Of a stretch of 9,073 bases of DNA, positions 1 to 6,831 are shown piece by piece. The notes beneath the pieces are model-generated. The model was not told the origin of the DNA, made no database searches, and saw only the letters and a program-made list of their open reading frames with translations. The stretch comes from Cyanobacteria bacterium UBA11370 (GTDB lineage Bacteria > Cyanobacteriota > Cyanobacteriia > Cyanobacteriales > Coleofasciculaceae), in contig DNGI01000083.1 in NCBI GenBank assembly GCA_003486645.1, forward strand, positions 2,021-11,093. Direction: 5' to 3'. How positions within the stretch are numbered: position 1 is the first letter of the stretch; each line of letters starts with the position of its first letter. Position numbers and translations under genes: made by a program.

Positions 1-22
1 GCAGGGATTTCGGAAAATGGTA

Positions 23-1459
23 TCAGTTACCTGAAATACGCGGTTCTGAATCAGAAATATCTTCACTTTGGCTTGGTGGTGCTGGGGGTAGCTTTCGATG
101 CAGGCGAATTTGGTGTAAACGAGGACCTTCAGCAGACTCAACGGTTAATTCAATCTCTTGATAGTGTAAGGTTTCACCCTGTAGAGGAATTTTCTGAAAC
201 TGGTACAGTACAAACCCTCCTAACGTTTGGTATTCGTCAATCACAGGTAAATTTAAATCTAGAAGTTCGTTGACTTCTTCTAAATCCATTTGAGCTTGTA
301 CCACAAAGGTTTGCTCGTCCACAATTTGTATCGGTAACTTTTGTGTACTCTCCGGTTCGGGGTGATCGCCGATAATTTCCGCTACCAAATCTTTTAGGGT
401 AGCTAATCCAGCAGTCCCGCCAAACTCATCGACAACCATCACCATGGCTAAATGCGATCGCTGCATTAACGGTAGCAGTTCGCTCAGAAACATAAATTCT
501 GGCACAAACCGCGCAGGACGAATCCAGCGATCAATAGGTGTTTCTAGTGTGAGTTTTCCTTCCGATAAAGGTTGAGCTAACTCTTTAAAGTAAATAATGC
601 CTCGAATATCATCTAACGATTCACCCATCACCGGATAACGAGAGTGATTTGTATGAGCAATTTCTGCTAGCAAAGTTTGAAAGGTTGCTGTACTTGGAAT
701 CGCCGCAATGCTAGTACGAGGAACCATCACTTCTGCTGTTAAAACCTCACCAAACTCAAAAACATTATTCAGGAGTTCTCGCTCCTCTGCTTCTAGTCCG
801 GTAGACTCATGCTCAGTCGTAATAATTAGCTGTAACTCTTCGGGCGTTACTTGATTATACCAGCTTTGACCCGTATATTGAACCCCGATAAGCTGTAAGA
901 GCCAGCGAGTTGATTGGTTTAAAATCCAGATAAACGGATTAAAAAATCGGGCGATAACAAGACTAGGGGGACCAAGAAATCGAGCGAGTTGTTCTGAATA
1001 AAGCAAGGCGACGGATTTGGGACAGAGTTCTCCTAAGACAATTTGCAAATAGGCAATTAAGAAAAATGCCATTGGGATGGCTAAGGAATGAGCGATCGCC
1101 TGATTTGTCTCTGGTGGTAAGGGCAGTTTGGCTAAGAACGTTGCGACTAAAACTGCCATTGTACTCTCACCAATCCAACCCAGTGCCAAACTCGAAAGAG
1201 TAATGCCTAACTGAGTTGTAGAAAGGAGGCGATCAATGCTCTGTTGCAGTGCTTGGACAGTTTTTGCTTGAACATCACCTGCATCCGCTAACTGGTTGAT
1301 GCGCGATCGCCGCACTGAAACCATCGAAAACTCAGCAGTAACAAAAAAGGCATTGATCGCAATTAATAAAAATAGCGATAATAATCGCAATAGAATGTCT
1401 TGATGGGTGAGGTTAGTAGACGCACTCAACGTTAAGAGCAGGATCGGACTGGCAACCAT
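23..1459 (-). CDS. CNNM/CorC-family (HlyC-like) membrane transporter with DUF21, CBS pair and CorC_HlyC domains
   Basis: Family members are inner-membrane proteins linked to Mg2+/Co2+ efflux or Na+-coupled Mg2+ transport; the older name 'hemolysin' is misleading. A hydrophobic DUF21/CNNM region spans about residues 22-200, with the TAEF segment near 41, LGWIGE at 93-98 and GELCPKS at 143-149. A CBS-domain pair follows (about 235-365), starting at MVPRTS (245-250) and ending in VVDEFGGTAGL and the acidic AEIIGD segment (342-365). A CorC_HlyC domain (about 375-455) contains DEYQTLGGFV. The Pro/Ser/Glu-rich tail after 455 is probably disordered. At 478 residues it is slightly longer than usual for the family because of that tail and a variable N-terminus. 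The ATG at 1459 has no clear ribosome site, so the start is less certain than the family. The next gene upstream on the same strand is 97 bases away, across a GTT-rich inverted repeat. Ion specificity cannot be read from sequence. Confidence 0.93.
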   Translation of the reverse strand: MVASPILLLTLSASTNLTHQDILLRLLSLFLLIAINAFFVTAEFSMVSVRRSRINQLADAGDVQAKTVQALQQSIDRLLSTTQLGITLSSLALGWIGESTMAVLVATFLAKLPLPPETNQAIAHSLAIPMAFFLIAYLQIVLGELCPKSVALLYSEQLARFLGPPSLVIARFFNPFIWILNQSTRWLLQLIGVQYTGQSWYNQVTPEELQLIITTEHESTGLEAEERELLNNVFEFGEVLTAEVMVPRTSIAAIPSTATFQTLLAEIAHTNHSRYPVMGESLDDIRGIIYFKELAQPLSEGKLTLETPIDRWIRPARFVPEFMFLSELLPLMQRSHLAMVMVVDEFGGTAGLATLKDLVAEIIGDHPEPESTQKLPIQIVDEQTFVVQAQMDLEEVNELLDLNLPVIDEYQTLGGFVLYQFQKIPLQGETLHYQEIELTVESAEGPRLHQIRLHRKLPPAPPSQSEDISDSEPRISGN

Positions 1460-1478
1460 ACGATTGGTGAAAGAGCAG

Positions 1479-1553
1479 TTGTTTGTTACTTGTTATTTGT
1501 TATTTGTGCATCTGGACAAACAACCAACAACGACTAACCAACAACCAACAAAC
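1479..1553. repeat. Imperfect inverted repeat of GTTGTT/AACAAC-rich units
   Basis: The left part (1479-1508) is built from GTTGTTTGTTA- and TTGTTATTTGT-like units. The right part (1516-1553) is built from ACAACCAAC-type units, their reverse complement. The inner 11 bases on each side (1498-1508 and 1516-1526) pair at 9 positions around the 8-base loop GCATCTGG. The element fills most of the gap between two minus-strand genes and resembles the repeats at 7761-7828 and 9054-9073. It could form a hairpin in RNA, but it lacks a GC-rich stem and a clear U-tract, so I call it a dispersed repeat, not a terminator. Confidence 0.6.
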
Positions 1554-1556
1554 GGT

Positions 1557-2294
1557 TTACCTCGCTACGGGAATCTCAGACATTTTCAGCTTAAGTTTTT
1601 GCTCAGGATAATCGGTGAGGGTTAAAGAAAGCTGTTTAGCATCATCGAGCAAAGCTGTCGGGATACTCACTGTACCAGAAAATTCCTCGCCATTAGCGGG
1701 TAATTCTCCTGGCAAACCTTCGGTAATTGCGCTGAGGGCGCGACCCTTGTCATCGGTGACATTCAAAAAACTATAAAGAAACCGCACCGCATCAGATCCC
1801 TCGTTCTTCAATCTTACATTCAGTAATAAAGAACCCCCCTGTAGGGTACTAGAACGAACTTCCAAGCTTACTCCCCGATCCTCAGTTTTGAGCGGTAAAT
1901 TTAGATTGGAACTTGTACTGGTAAATGATGTTTCTGTGGTAAATACCTCAGAGGGTGACTGTCCCTCCTCCGTTTCAGGTTGAGTACTCTGGGAAGCTTG
2001 CTCATCCTTGTTATCAATCGTCTGAGTGTTATCCGTTTGCGAGTCGTCACTCTTGCCATTGATGTAAGCGTGAACGTTGGTTAAGATATCCTTCTCACGC
2101 AAAATCGCTACTCCTTCATTATCAGAAGCTTGCTGGTTGTTCACCAACTTTTTAGTCGGGCGAACATCCGGCTGAGTAACGCCTTTTAGGGCTTCGTGAC
2201 CGACAGTGAATCCCCACATCGCACTCACAAAACCAGCACCTAACATCATTGCCAGTAAAATTAAGGTGAGCGCCACAGTCGAATTTAGTTTCAT
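1557..2294 (-). CDS. Membrane-anchored protein of unknown function, probably exposed outside the cytoplasm
   Basis: I do not recognise this 245-residue protein. One hydrophobic segment at about residues 7-28 would act as a signal anchor. It is followed by a charged stretch containing ILREKDILTNVHAYING (64-80). A low-complexity linker rich in Ser, Thr, Gln, Asp and Glu (about 81-130) is likely disordered. The C-terminal part (about 134-245) alternates hydrophobic and polar residues as in a beta-sandwich; SLLLNVRLKNEGSDAVRF and the FSGTVSIP segment recall extracellular Ig-like or DUF4352-type domains, which is inference. The ATG at 2294 begins the hydrophobic anchor directly, but only a weak, distant purine run (GGGAG about 20 bases upstream) precedes it. 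The 285 bases between this start and the tRNA at 2580 hold no other gene that I can support. Its stop lies four bases beyond the GTT-rich repeat separating it from the CNNM gene. Confidence 0.8.
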   Translation of the reverse strand: MKLNSTVALTLILLAMMLGAGFVSAMWGFTVGHEALKGVTQPDVRPTKKLVNNQQASDNEGVAILREKDILTNVHAYINGKSDDSQTDNTQTIDNKDEQASQSTQPETEEGQSPSEVFTTETSFTSTSSNLNLPLKTEDRGVSLEVRSSTLQGGSLLLNVRLKNEGSDAVRFLYSFLNVTDDKGRALSAITEGLPGELPANGEEFSGTVSIPTALLDDAKQLSLTLTDYPEQKLKLKMSEIPVAR

Positions 2295-2532
2295 CTGTGA
2301 TTTAACCTACTCCCAAAGGTAATACGACCCCTGCAATCGGCTGTAGTTGTATAAAACCTAACCGTTATCATACAGAATGCCTAATCAATCTAAGCTCTTA
2401 ATACCACTAACAGACCTGTGATCAGGTGTCAACTGCTACCCCATTAATAACTCATGACCAATGGCTAATTATCTCCTACTTCTGCAACTGTGTGATCAAA
2501 TCCGGACTATGTACTGAGCTAGCTGATGTAGC

Positions 2533-2560
2533 CTGACTCCGCTTAGAATAATGATAGAAT
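2533..2560 (+). promoter_or_regulatory. Candidate sigma70-type promoter of the tRNA gene
   Basis: A -35-like CTGACT (2533-2538; four of six match TTGACA) and a -10-like TAGAAT (2555-2560; five of six match TATAAT) are separated by 16 bases. Transcription would begin near 2567, about 13 bases before the mature tRNA 5' end, a reasonable leader for RNase P processing. The assignment is by pattern only. Confidence 0.45.
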
Positions 2561-2579
2561 AACCCAAATGATGTCGTAA

Positions 2580-2652
2580 CCAGGGTTGGCCGAGCGGTTG
2601 AGGCAGCGAACTCATAATTCGCCCAAGGCAGGTTCAACTCCTGCACCCTGGA
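2580..2652 (+). tRNA. tRNA with CAU anticodon: elongator tRNA-Met or lysidine-modified tRNA-Ile2
   Basis: All four arms fold. The acceptor stem CCAGGGT (2580-2586) pairs perfectly with ACCCTGG (2645-2651), followed by discriminator A2652. The D stem GCC/GGC (2589-2591 and 2602-2604) encloses a loop with the conserved GG. The anticodon stem GCGAA/TTCGC (2606-2610 and 2618-2622) encloses CTCATAA with anticodon CAT at 2613-2615. The variable region is five bases (2623-2627). The T stem GCAGG/CCTGC encloses TTCAACT. CCA is not encoded. It is not the initiator: position 1 pairs with 72 and the anticodon stem lacks the three G:C pairs of tRNA-fMet. The D arm (GGCCGAGCGGTTGAGGC) resembles plastid and bacterial tRNA-Ile(CAU), whose wobble C is changed to lysidine by TilS so that it reads AUA. 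I lean toward Ile2, but CTCATAA also occurs in elongator tRNA-Met. Confidence 0.92.
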
Positions 2653-2705
2653 TTGGAAGCACCCTCTATTAAAAGCAATCAGTCTCCTGACTTCCGACAA
2701 CGCTA

Positions 2706-3158
2706 CTACCGTGGTGGTACGGTTTCAAAGATAAACTCACTTCCCTCAATTCGGTTGCCTAGAGAGCGACCTGCTGGCGATCGCAGAACCGAGGTATTGA
2801 AGGGGTTAGGCAAATCGGGGGTACGAATCACAGGATCACTAGATACCTGCTGATCGAGTACATCATTATAAATTCTGTTGAGCAAATCGGCATCCCGCTC
2901 AATTTCCAAATCCGGAAAACCCGCCGATCCCAAACTCCCAAACCCCAGCATATAATTAGCTTGGCGCAGGAGACTACGGTTGAGGTAAAAGTCTCCTGAA
3001 TCGTTGAAGAACGCTTCGTTCACGGTATCTGGAATGGTTTCTAGACGGATTGGCTCTGAGTCTGAAGGGTCAGTTTGTGCCATAACGCTACTCACTAAGA
3101 TTGTAGAAGCAGCCGTCACCACTAAAACATTGAGCAACATTCTCAAACGCATCTGCAT
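2706..3158 (-). CDS. Small exported protein of unknown function with a cleavable signal peptide
   Basis: I do not recognise a named family. The protein starts MQMRLRMLLNVL, giving a basic n-region, a hydrophobic core (LLNVLVVTAASTILVSS) and a probable signal peptidase site after VMA, before QTDPSDSEP. The mature part, about 124 residues, is acidic and polar with no cysteine and no second membrane segment. It contains YMLGFGSLGSAGFPDLE, a helical DADLLNRIYNDVLDQQ stretch and a C-terminal FIFETVPPR. It is probably periplasmic or thylakoid-lumenal. I place the start at the ATG at 3158 because GAGGGTG lies 7-12 bases upstream as a good ribosome site. A GTG at 3173 would add five residues but would put that site inside the coding region. 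The gene is divergent from pyrE with about 105 bases between starts, and its 3' end is 53 bases from the tRNA. Confidence 0.75.
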   Translation of the reverse strand: MQMRLRMLLNVLVVTAASTILVSSVMAQTDPSDSEPIRLETIPDTVNEAFFNDSGDFYLNRSLLRQANYMLGFGSLGSAGFPDLEIERDADLLNRIYNDVLDQQVSSDPVIRTPDLPNPFNTSVLRSPAGRSLGNRIEGSEFIFETVPPR

Positions 3159-3263
3159 AATCGTCACCCTCACTTTTTCTCAATACTATCTGATATTTGA
3201 TTTAAGTATATTGCTCGGTTAATCTTTCCGCAGTACCTATTTTTGACGGATTTTGGCCTAACC
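3159..3263. promoter_or_regulatory. Intergenic region between divergent genes, expected to hold both promoters
   Basis: This AT-rich stretch separates the start codons of the exported-protein gene (minus) and pyrE (plus). TATATT (near 3207-3212) and several TAT-rich hexamers are possible -10 elements, but I cannot pair any with a convincing -35 box. The promoter role is inferred from gene orientation. No operator or riboswitch structure is evident. Confidence 0.3.
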
Positions 3264-3887
3264 ATGGATAACATTCAACACCCCCTTGATTCCAACACTT
3301 CCATAGATTTAACATCCCAGCGCCAGCTACTGATGGATTTATTTTGCCAATTAGCTTACCAAGAAGGGGATTTTATACTCTCTTCCGGACAGCAAAGTTC
3401 CTATTACATCAACGGTAAGCAAGTCACTCTCCACCCTCAAGGCGCATTAACAGTAGGACGGCTAATACTATCCCAGCTACCTATGGATACTGAAGCTGTA
3501 GCTGGTTTGACCTTGGGAGCTGACCCAATTGTAACCGCAGTCAGTGTGGTTTCCGCTTTGGAAAATCGACCTATCCCAGCCCTGATTATTCGGAAAGAGA
3601 CAAAAGGACACGGTACGATGGCTTACATTGAAGGGCTAAGTCTGCCAATGGGAGCTAAGGTTGTGGTTTTGGAAGATGTGGTGACGACTGGACAATCAGC
3701 GATGAAAGCTGTGCAACGGTTGCGAGATGCAGGTTACACCGTTGAGCAAGTGATTGCACTGGTAGATCGTCAACAAGGCGGTGCTGAATTATATCAGTCT
3801 TCTGGGTTGAAGTTTGAGGCGTTATTTACTATCGCGGAGATTCAGGAGCAATATCGTATTTTGCTCAAGGATAAATCATCACTATGA
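3264..3887 (+). CDS. pyrE: Orotate phosphoribosyltransferase (PyrE)
   Basis: The enzyme converts orotate and PRPP to orotidine 5'-monophosphate and pyrophosphate, the fifth step of de novo UMP synthesis in the cytosol. The type I phosphoribosyltransferase signature VVVLEDVVTTGQSA (about 133-146, counted from this start) holds the acidic pair and TTG loop that bind PRPP. The flexible catalytic loop is visible as IRKETKGHG (109-117), with the lysines and histidine expected for this family. SSGQQSSYYINGKQV (40-54) matches the orotate-binding N-terminal segment, and GLTLGADPIV (81-90) the following core strand. From the ATG at 3264 the length is 207 residues, normal for PyrE. A TTG at 3243 would add seven residues, and neither start has a strong ribosome site. 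The stop overlaps the next start as ATGA, suggesting translational coupling to an unknown gene. No monofunctional OMP decarboxylase is adjacent. Confidence 0.96.
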   Translation: MDNIQHPLDSNTSIDLTSQRQLLMDLFCQLAYQEGDFILSSGQQSSYYINGKQVTLHPQGALTVGRLILSQLPMDTEAVAGLTLGADPIVTAVSVVSALENRPIPALIIRKETKGHGTMAYIEGLSLPMGAKVVVLEDVVTTGQSAMKAVQRLRDAGYTVEQVIALVDRQQGGAELYQSSGLKFEALFTIAEIQEQYRILLKDKSSL

Positions 3888-4351
3888 AACTACAGGAACT
3901 CAAGGAAAAAGTGTATGAATGTTGGACAGATCTCAATACGTTCAAAGGTGTTTTAGCTCAACCAGAAAACTTTATACCGGAAATGCAAACGTTCGGGGAC
4001 TTACGACGGAAGGATACTTGGGTAAAGGCTCTAGTCCGATTTGAATCAACCTTTGCTTATAGAAGCTGTCTGGATGCTTGGTCGCTCATTCTGTACACAT
4101 TTAATTTTACCCCTGATCGGTGGGACTATGAATATCGCCACGCCATTTTTGAAGAGTTCCTGATGTATTCTGATGCTATTGACCTGATCAAACTTGGTTT
4201 AGAGCAACTTTACTCAGTAGATTTTACTCAAAAAGATAGAGAGGAAGCACATGGGTTTTTTGAATTGGTGGCAGAACAACAAGCCAGAAGAGGACTCTCA
4301 GCTAACGATATTTGGAGACTTAGAGGAGCTAAAGCAGCACAAGCGAGTTGA
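3884..4351 (+). CDS. Unknown protein translationally coupled to pyrE
   Basis: I do not recognise this 155-residue protein. It has no signal peptide or membrane segment. It is predicted to be mostly helical and is rich in aromatic residues: YECWTDLNTF (11-20), FESTFAYRSCLDAWSLILYTFNF (53-75) and DRWDYEYRHAIFEEFLMY (78-95). Trp residues lie at 14, 46, 66, 80 and 144, with Cys at 13 and 62. The ATG overlaps the pyrE stop (ATGA), so ribosomes probably reinitiate here, and the two genes almost certainly share a transcript. Its last 34 codons (4251-4351) overlap the next gene in another frame, and the C-terminal peptide there (from HGFFELV onward) has several AGA codons and a less ordinary composition. 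The real or ancestral protein may therefore end or continue differently near the T6 tract at 4256-4261. Linkage to pyrE does not establish a role in pyrimidine metabolism. Confidence 0.75.
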   Translation: MKLQELKEKVYECWTDLNTFKGVLAQPENFIPEMQTFGDLRRKDTWVKALVRFESTFAYRSCLDAWSLILYTFNFTPDRWDYEYRHAIFEEFLMYSDAIDLIKLGLEQLYSVDFTQKDREEAHGFFELVAEQQARRGLSANDIWRLRGAKAAQAS

Positions 4352-4691
4352 TGGAGCAACAGTTAACAATGAGTTCAAAGACTCGATCAAAAATGCTGGT
4401 GGTAGCGATAAGGCTTTCCCAAGATCGATTGAGGCAGAAACCCAGGAATTATTCAATTGCACTACCAATGAATTGTATGAAAAAACGGGTGCAAAGAAGG
4501 GAAAACGTTCTACGCTCCCTATCCCTGCACAAGAGGCTTACATTGTCAATGAAACTCTTTCAAAGCACCGACTTAACCATGAGGTAGCAGAGGAGAATAA
4601 AACAAGGGGAAGCCAACGACAAAAAGACGATCGCATCGTTGAAACCGTGAGAGATACTGCCGAAAATGTAAGGAAATGGTTTCCTTGGTAG
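4251..4691 (+). CDS. Unknown soluble protein, out-of-frame overlap with the preceding gene
   Basis: I do not recognise this 146-residue protein. Its N-terminus is MGFLNWWQNNKPEEDSQLTI. A charged acidic and basic segment follows, then a block that looks like a folded motif (about 58-105): SIEAETQELFNCTTNELYEK, a short basic GAKKGKR turn, TLPIPAQEAYIVNE and TLSKHRL. The end is helical and amphipathic, closing in RKWFPW. No membrane segment is present. The ATG at 4251 has GAGAGGAAG just upstream with normal spacing, which supports true initiation within the preceding gene. The overlap is 101 bases in the +1 frame, longer than most coding overlaps and long enough for some gene finders to drop one of the pair. 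Deleting one T from 4256-4261 would fuse both into a single protein of about 268 residues. The downstream neighbour is convergent, 113 bases away. Confidence 0.7.
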   Translation: MGFLNWWQNNKPEEDSQLTIFGDLEELKQHKRVDGATVNNEFKDSIKNAGGSDKAFPRSIEAETQELFNCTTNELYEKTGAKKGKRSTLPIPAQEAYIVNETLSKHRLNHEVAEENKTRGSQRQKDDRIVETVRDTAENVRKWFPW

Positions 4692-4803
4692 ATTATCTAC
4701 TTTAATAGAGATTGTTTCTCATCCAGTTTAAAGCTCTAATACTAGCTTCTAGATTTAGATTAAATTAATCACAACCCATTCTTCTAAACGACTGAACGGC
4801 ATC

Positions 4804-5238
4804 CTACACAGCTTTGTGATGATTACTAATCTTCGCCGCATCTCTGAGAACAACAACGTCCTCTACTGTAGAAATTACTGTGAGAATTACATAACCAATA
4901 ACCAAGTAACTCCAACCAAAAGTATGGGAGAGCAATCCATATCCTTGAATGCTTAAAGCAATAGCGATCGCTACCCAATCAAAAATTAAAGAATTCCTTT
5001 TATCCATCCTAATAATCACTTGCCGCCACCAGGGAAACAAACTTAATACGGCACATAAAAGTGCAAATCCTGCTGTTAAGGATGCTTCAAGATTAATCTT
5101 AGCCAACGCGATCGCTGCAAATGCTGCTGCTGTGCCTAAATAAAATAGGCTGAAAAGGTTCAATCGTTTCATTGTAGATTCTCGTGGTCGTCGGAAGTAG
5201 TCTGAAAGTAATCTAGAGACTTTCGAGAAATCTGTCAT
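4804..5238 (-). CDS. Four-helix integral membrane protein of unknown function
   Basis: I cannot assign a family. The 144 residues hold four hydrophobic segments: about 28-47 (FSLFYLGTAAAFAAIALAKI), 51-70, 84-104 and 109-128. The loops are short, with a basic loop (WWRQVIIRMDKRNS, 70-83) between helices two and three that would face the cytoplasm by the positive-inside rule. The N-terminal 23 residues are polar and contain RRPRE. A second ATG at 5172 would begin MKRLNLFSLF, right before the first helix, and could be the true start; neither start has a clear ribosome site. The gene lies 71 bases downstream of the short CNNM protein on the same strand and might share its transcript. The 3' end faces the unknown gene pair after pyrE. 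The 112-base gap between them (4692-4803) contains only the small palindrome GATTAAATTAATC (4758-4770), with no convincing terminator. Confidence 0.72.
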   Translation of the reverse strand: MTDFSKVSRLLSDYFRRPRESTMKRLNLFSLFYLGTAAAFAAIALAKINLEASLTAGFALLCAVLSLFPWWRQVIIRMDKRNSLIFDWVAIAIALSIQGYGLLSHTFGWSYLVIGYVILTVISTVEDVVVLRDAAKISNHHKAV

Positions 5239-5309
5239 CCAGCTTCAGGATGATTGATTAGATGAATTTTTAGGAGCATAATATTAAGATCAGGTTCGCA
5301 CTTCAACAC

Positions 5310-6540
<1,231 letters not shown>

Positions 6541-6563
6541 CTTTTTATTCGAGATATCTACAG

Positions 6564-6704
6564 TCAGCTTACAGTGTAAGCGGTTTGCAAAGCCCACCAG
6601 AGCAAGAAGCCAATACCGCCCAAAACCAGCAATGCCGAAATAGCGATCGCAATGGGGCTATCCGCTCCTTTAAATTTCATGATGCCACGATCTAGGTCTG
6701 ACAT
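6564..6704 (-). CDS. 46-residue single-pass membrane protein (small ORF)
   Basis: Read on the minus strand, this encodes MSDLDRGIMKFKGADSP, then one hydrophobic helix (about 18-39, IAIAISALLVLGGIGFLLWW), then ALQTAYTVS and a TGA stop. The polar, mildly charged N-terminus followed by one helix ending in a Trp pair is a well-formed small membrane protein. AGAGGAG precedes the ATG by about 13 bases, slightly long but plausible as a ribosome site. The GCGATCGC site at 6643-6650 lies inside it in frame. Neighbours are the short CNNM gene 141 bases downstream and the SGNH hydrolase gene, divergent, 127 bases upstream. Cyanobacterial photosynthetic and NDH-1 complexes include accessory subunits of similar size and topology (for example NdhP and NdhQ). 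Membership in such a complex is only a guess, as I do not recognise the sequence with certainty. Confidence 0.72.
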   Translation of the reverse strand: MSDLDRGIMKFKGADSPIAIAISALLVLGGIGFLLWWALQTAYTVS

Positions 6705-6831
6705 ATCGTGTTATACGCTCCTCTGTTTTTTAAGGGATTTCCCAACTTGAATATATCTTGGTCTAGACTGAGTGAGCAAAGGCAAAGCGATCTTTTAAGC
6801 GTGAAATCTGTCTGCCGAAGGAGAGGATGGG

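Noticed and set aside
2414..2427. Small inverted repeat ACCTG-TGAT-CAGGT as a possible operator.
   Set aside because: The arms are only 5 bases, there is no second copy, and it sits more than 100 bases from either neighbouring gene start.
2476..2700. A minus-strand open frame of 74 residues crossing the tRNA.
   Set aside because: It runs through a well-folded tRNA gene on the opposite strand, so the frame is almost certainly incidental.
2580..2720. The tRNA as an integration site for a mobile element.
   Set aside because: No integrase is present and I saw no second copy of the tRNA 3' end in the window.
4348..4587. An open frame of 79 residues starting at the stop of the first unknown gene after pyrE.
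   Set aside because: The product is dominated by Ser, Arg, Leu and Met with no domain-like order, while the overlapping frame at 4251-4691 has ordinary protein composition and its own ribosome site.
3884..4691. A toxin-antitoxin pair.
   Set aside because: Overlapping small genes suggested it, but neither product shows a known toxin or DNA-binding antitoxin motif and the pair is fused to a housekeeping transcript.
4758..4770. Palindrome GATTAAATTAATC between convergent genes as a terminator.
   Set aside because: The stem is six A/T-rich pairs with a one-base centre and no U-tract, too weak to call.
5239..5309. A frameshifted remnant of a CorC_HlyC domain downstream of the short CNNM gene.
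   Set aside because: The 71-base gap is too short to hold the missing domain of about 80 residues, and the next gene is an unrelated membrane protein.
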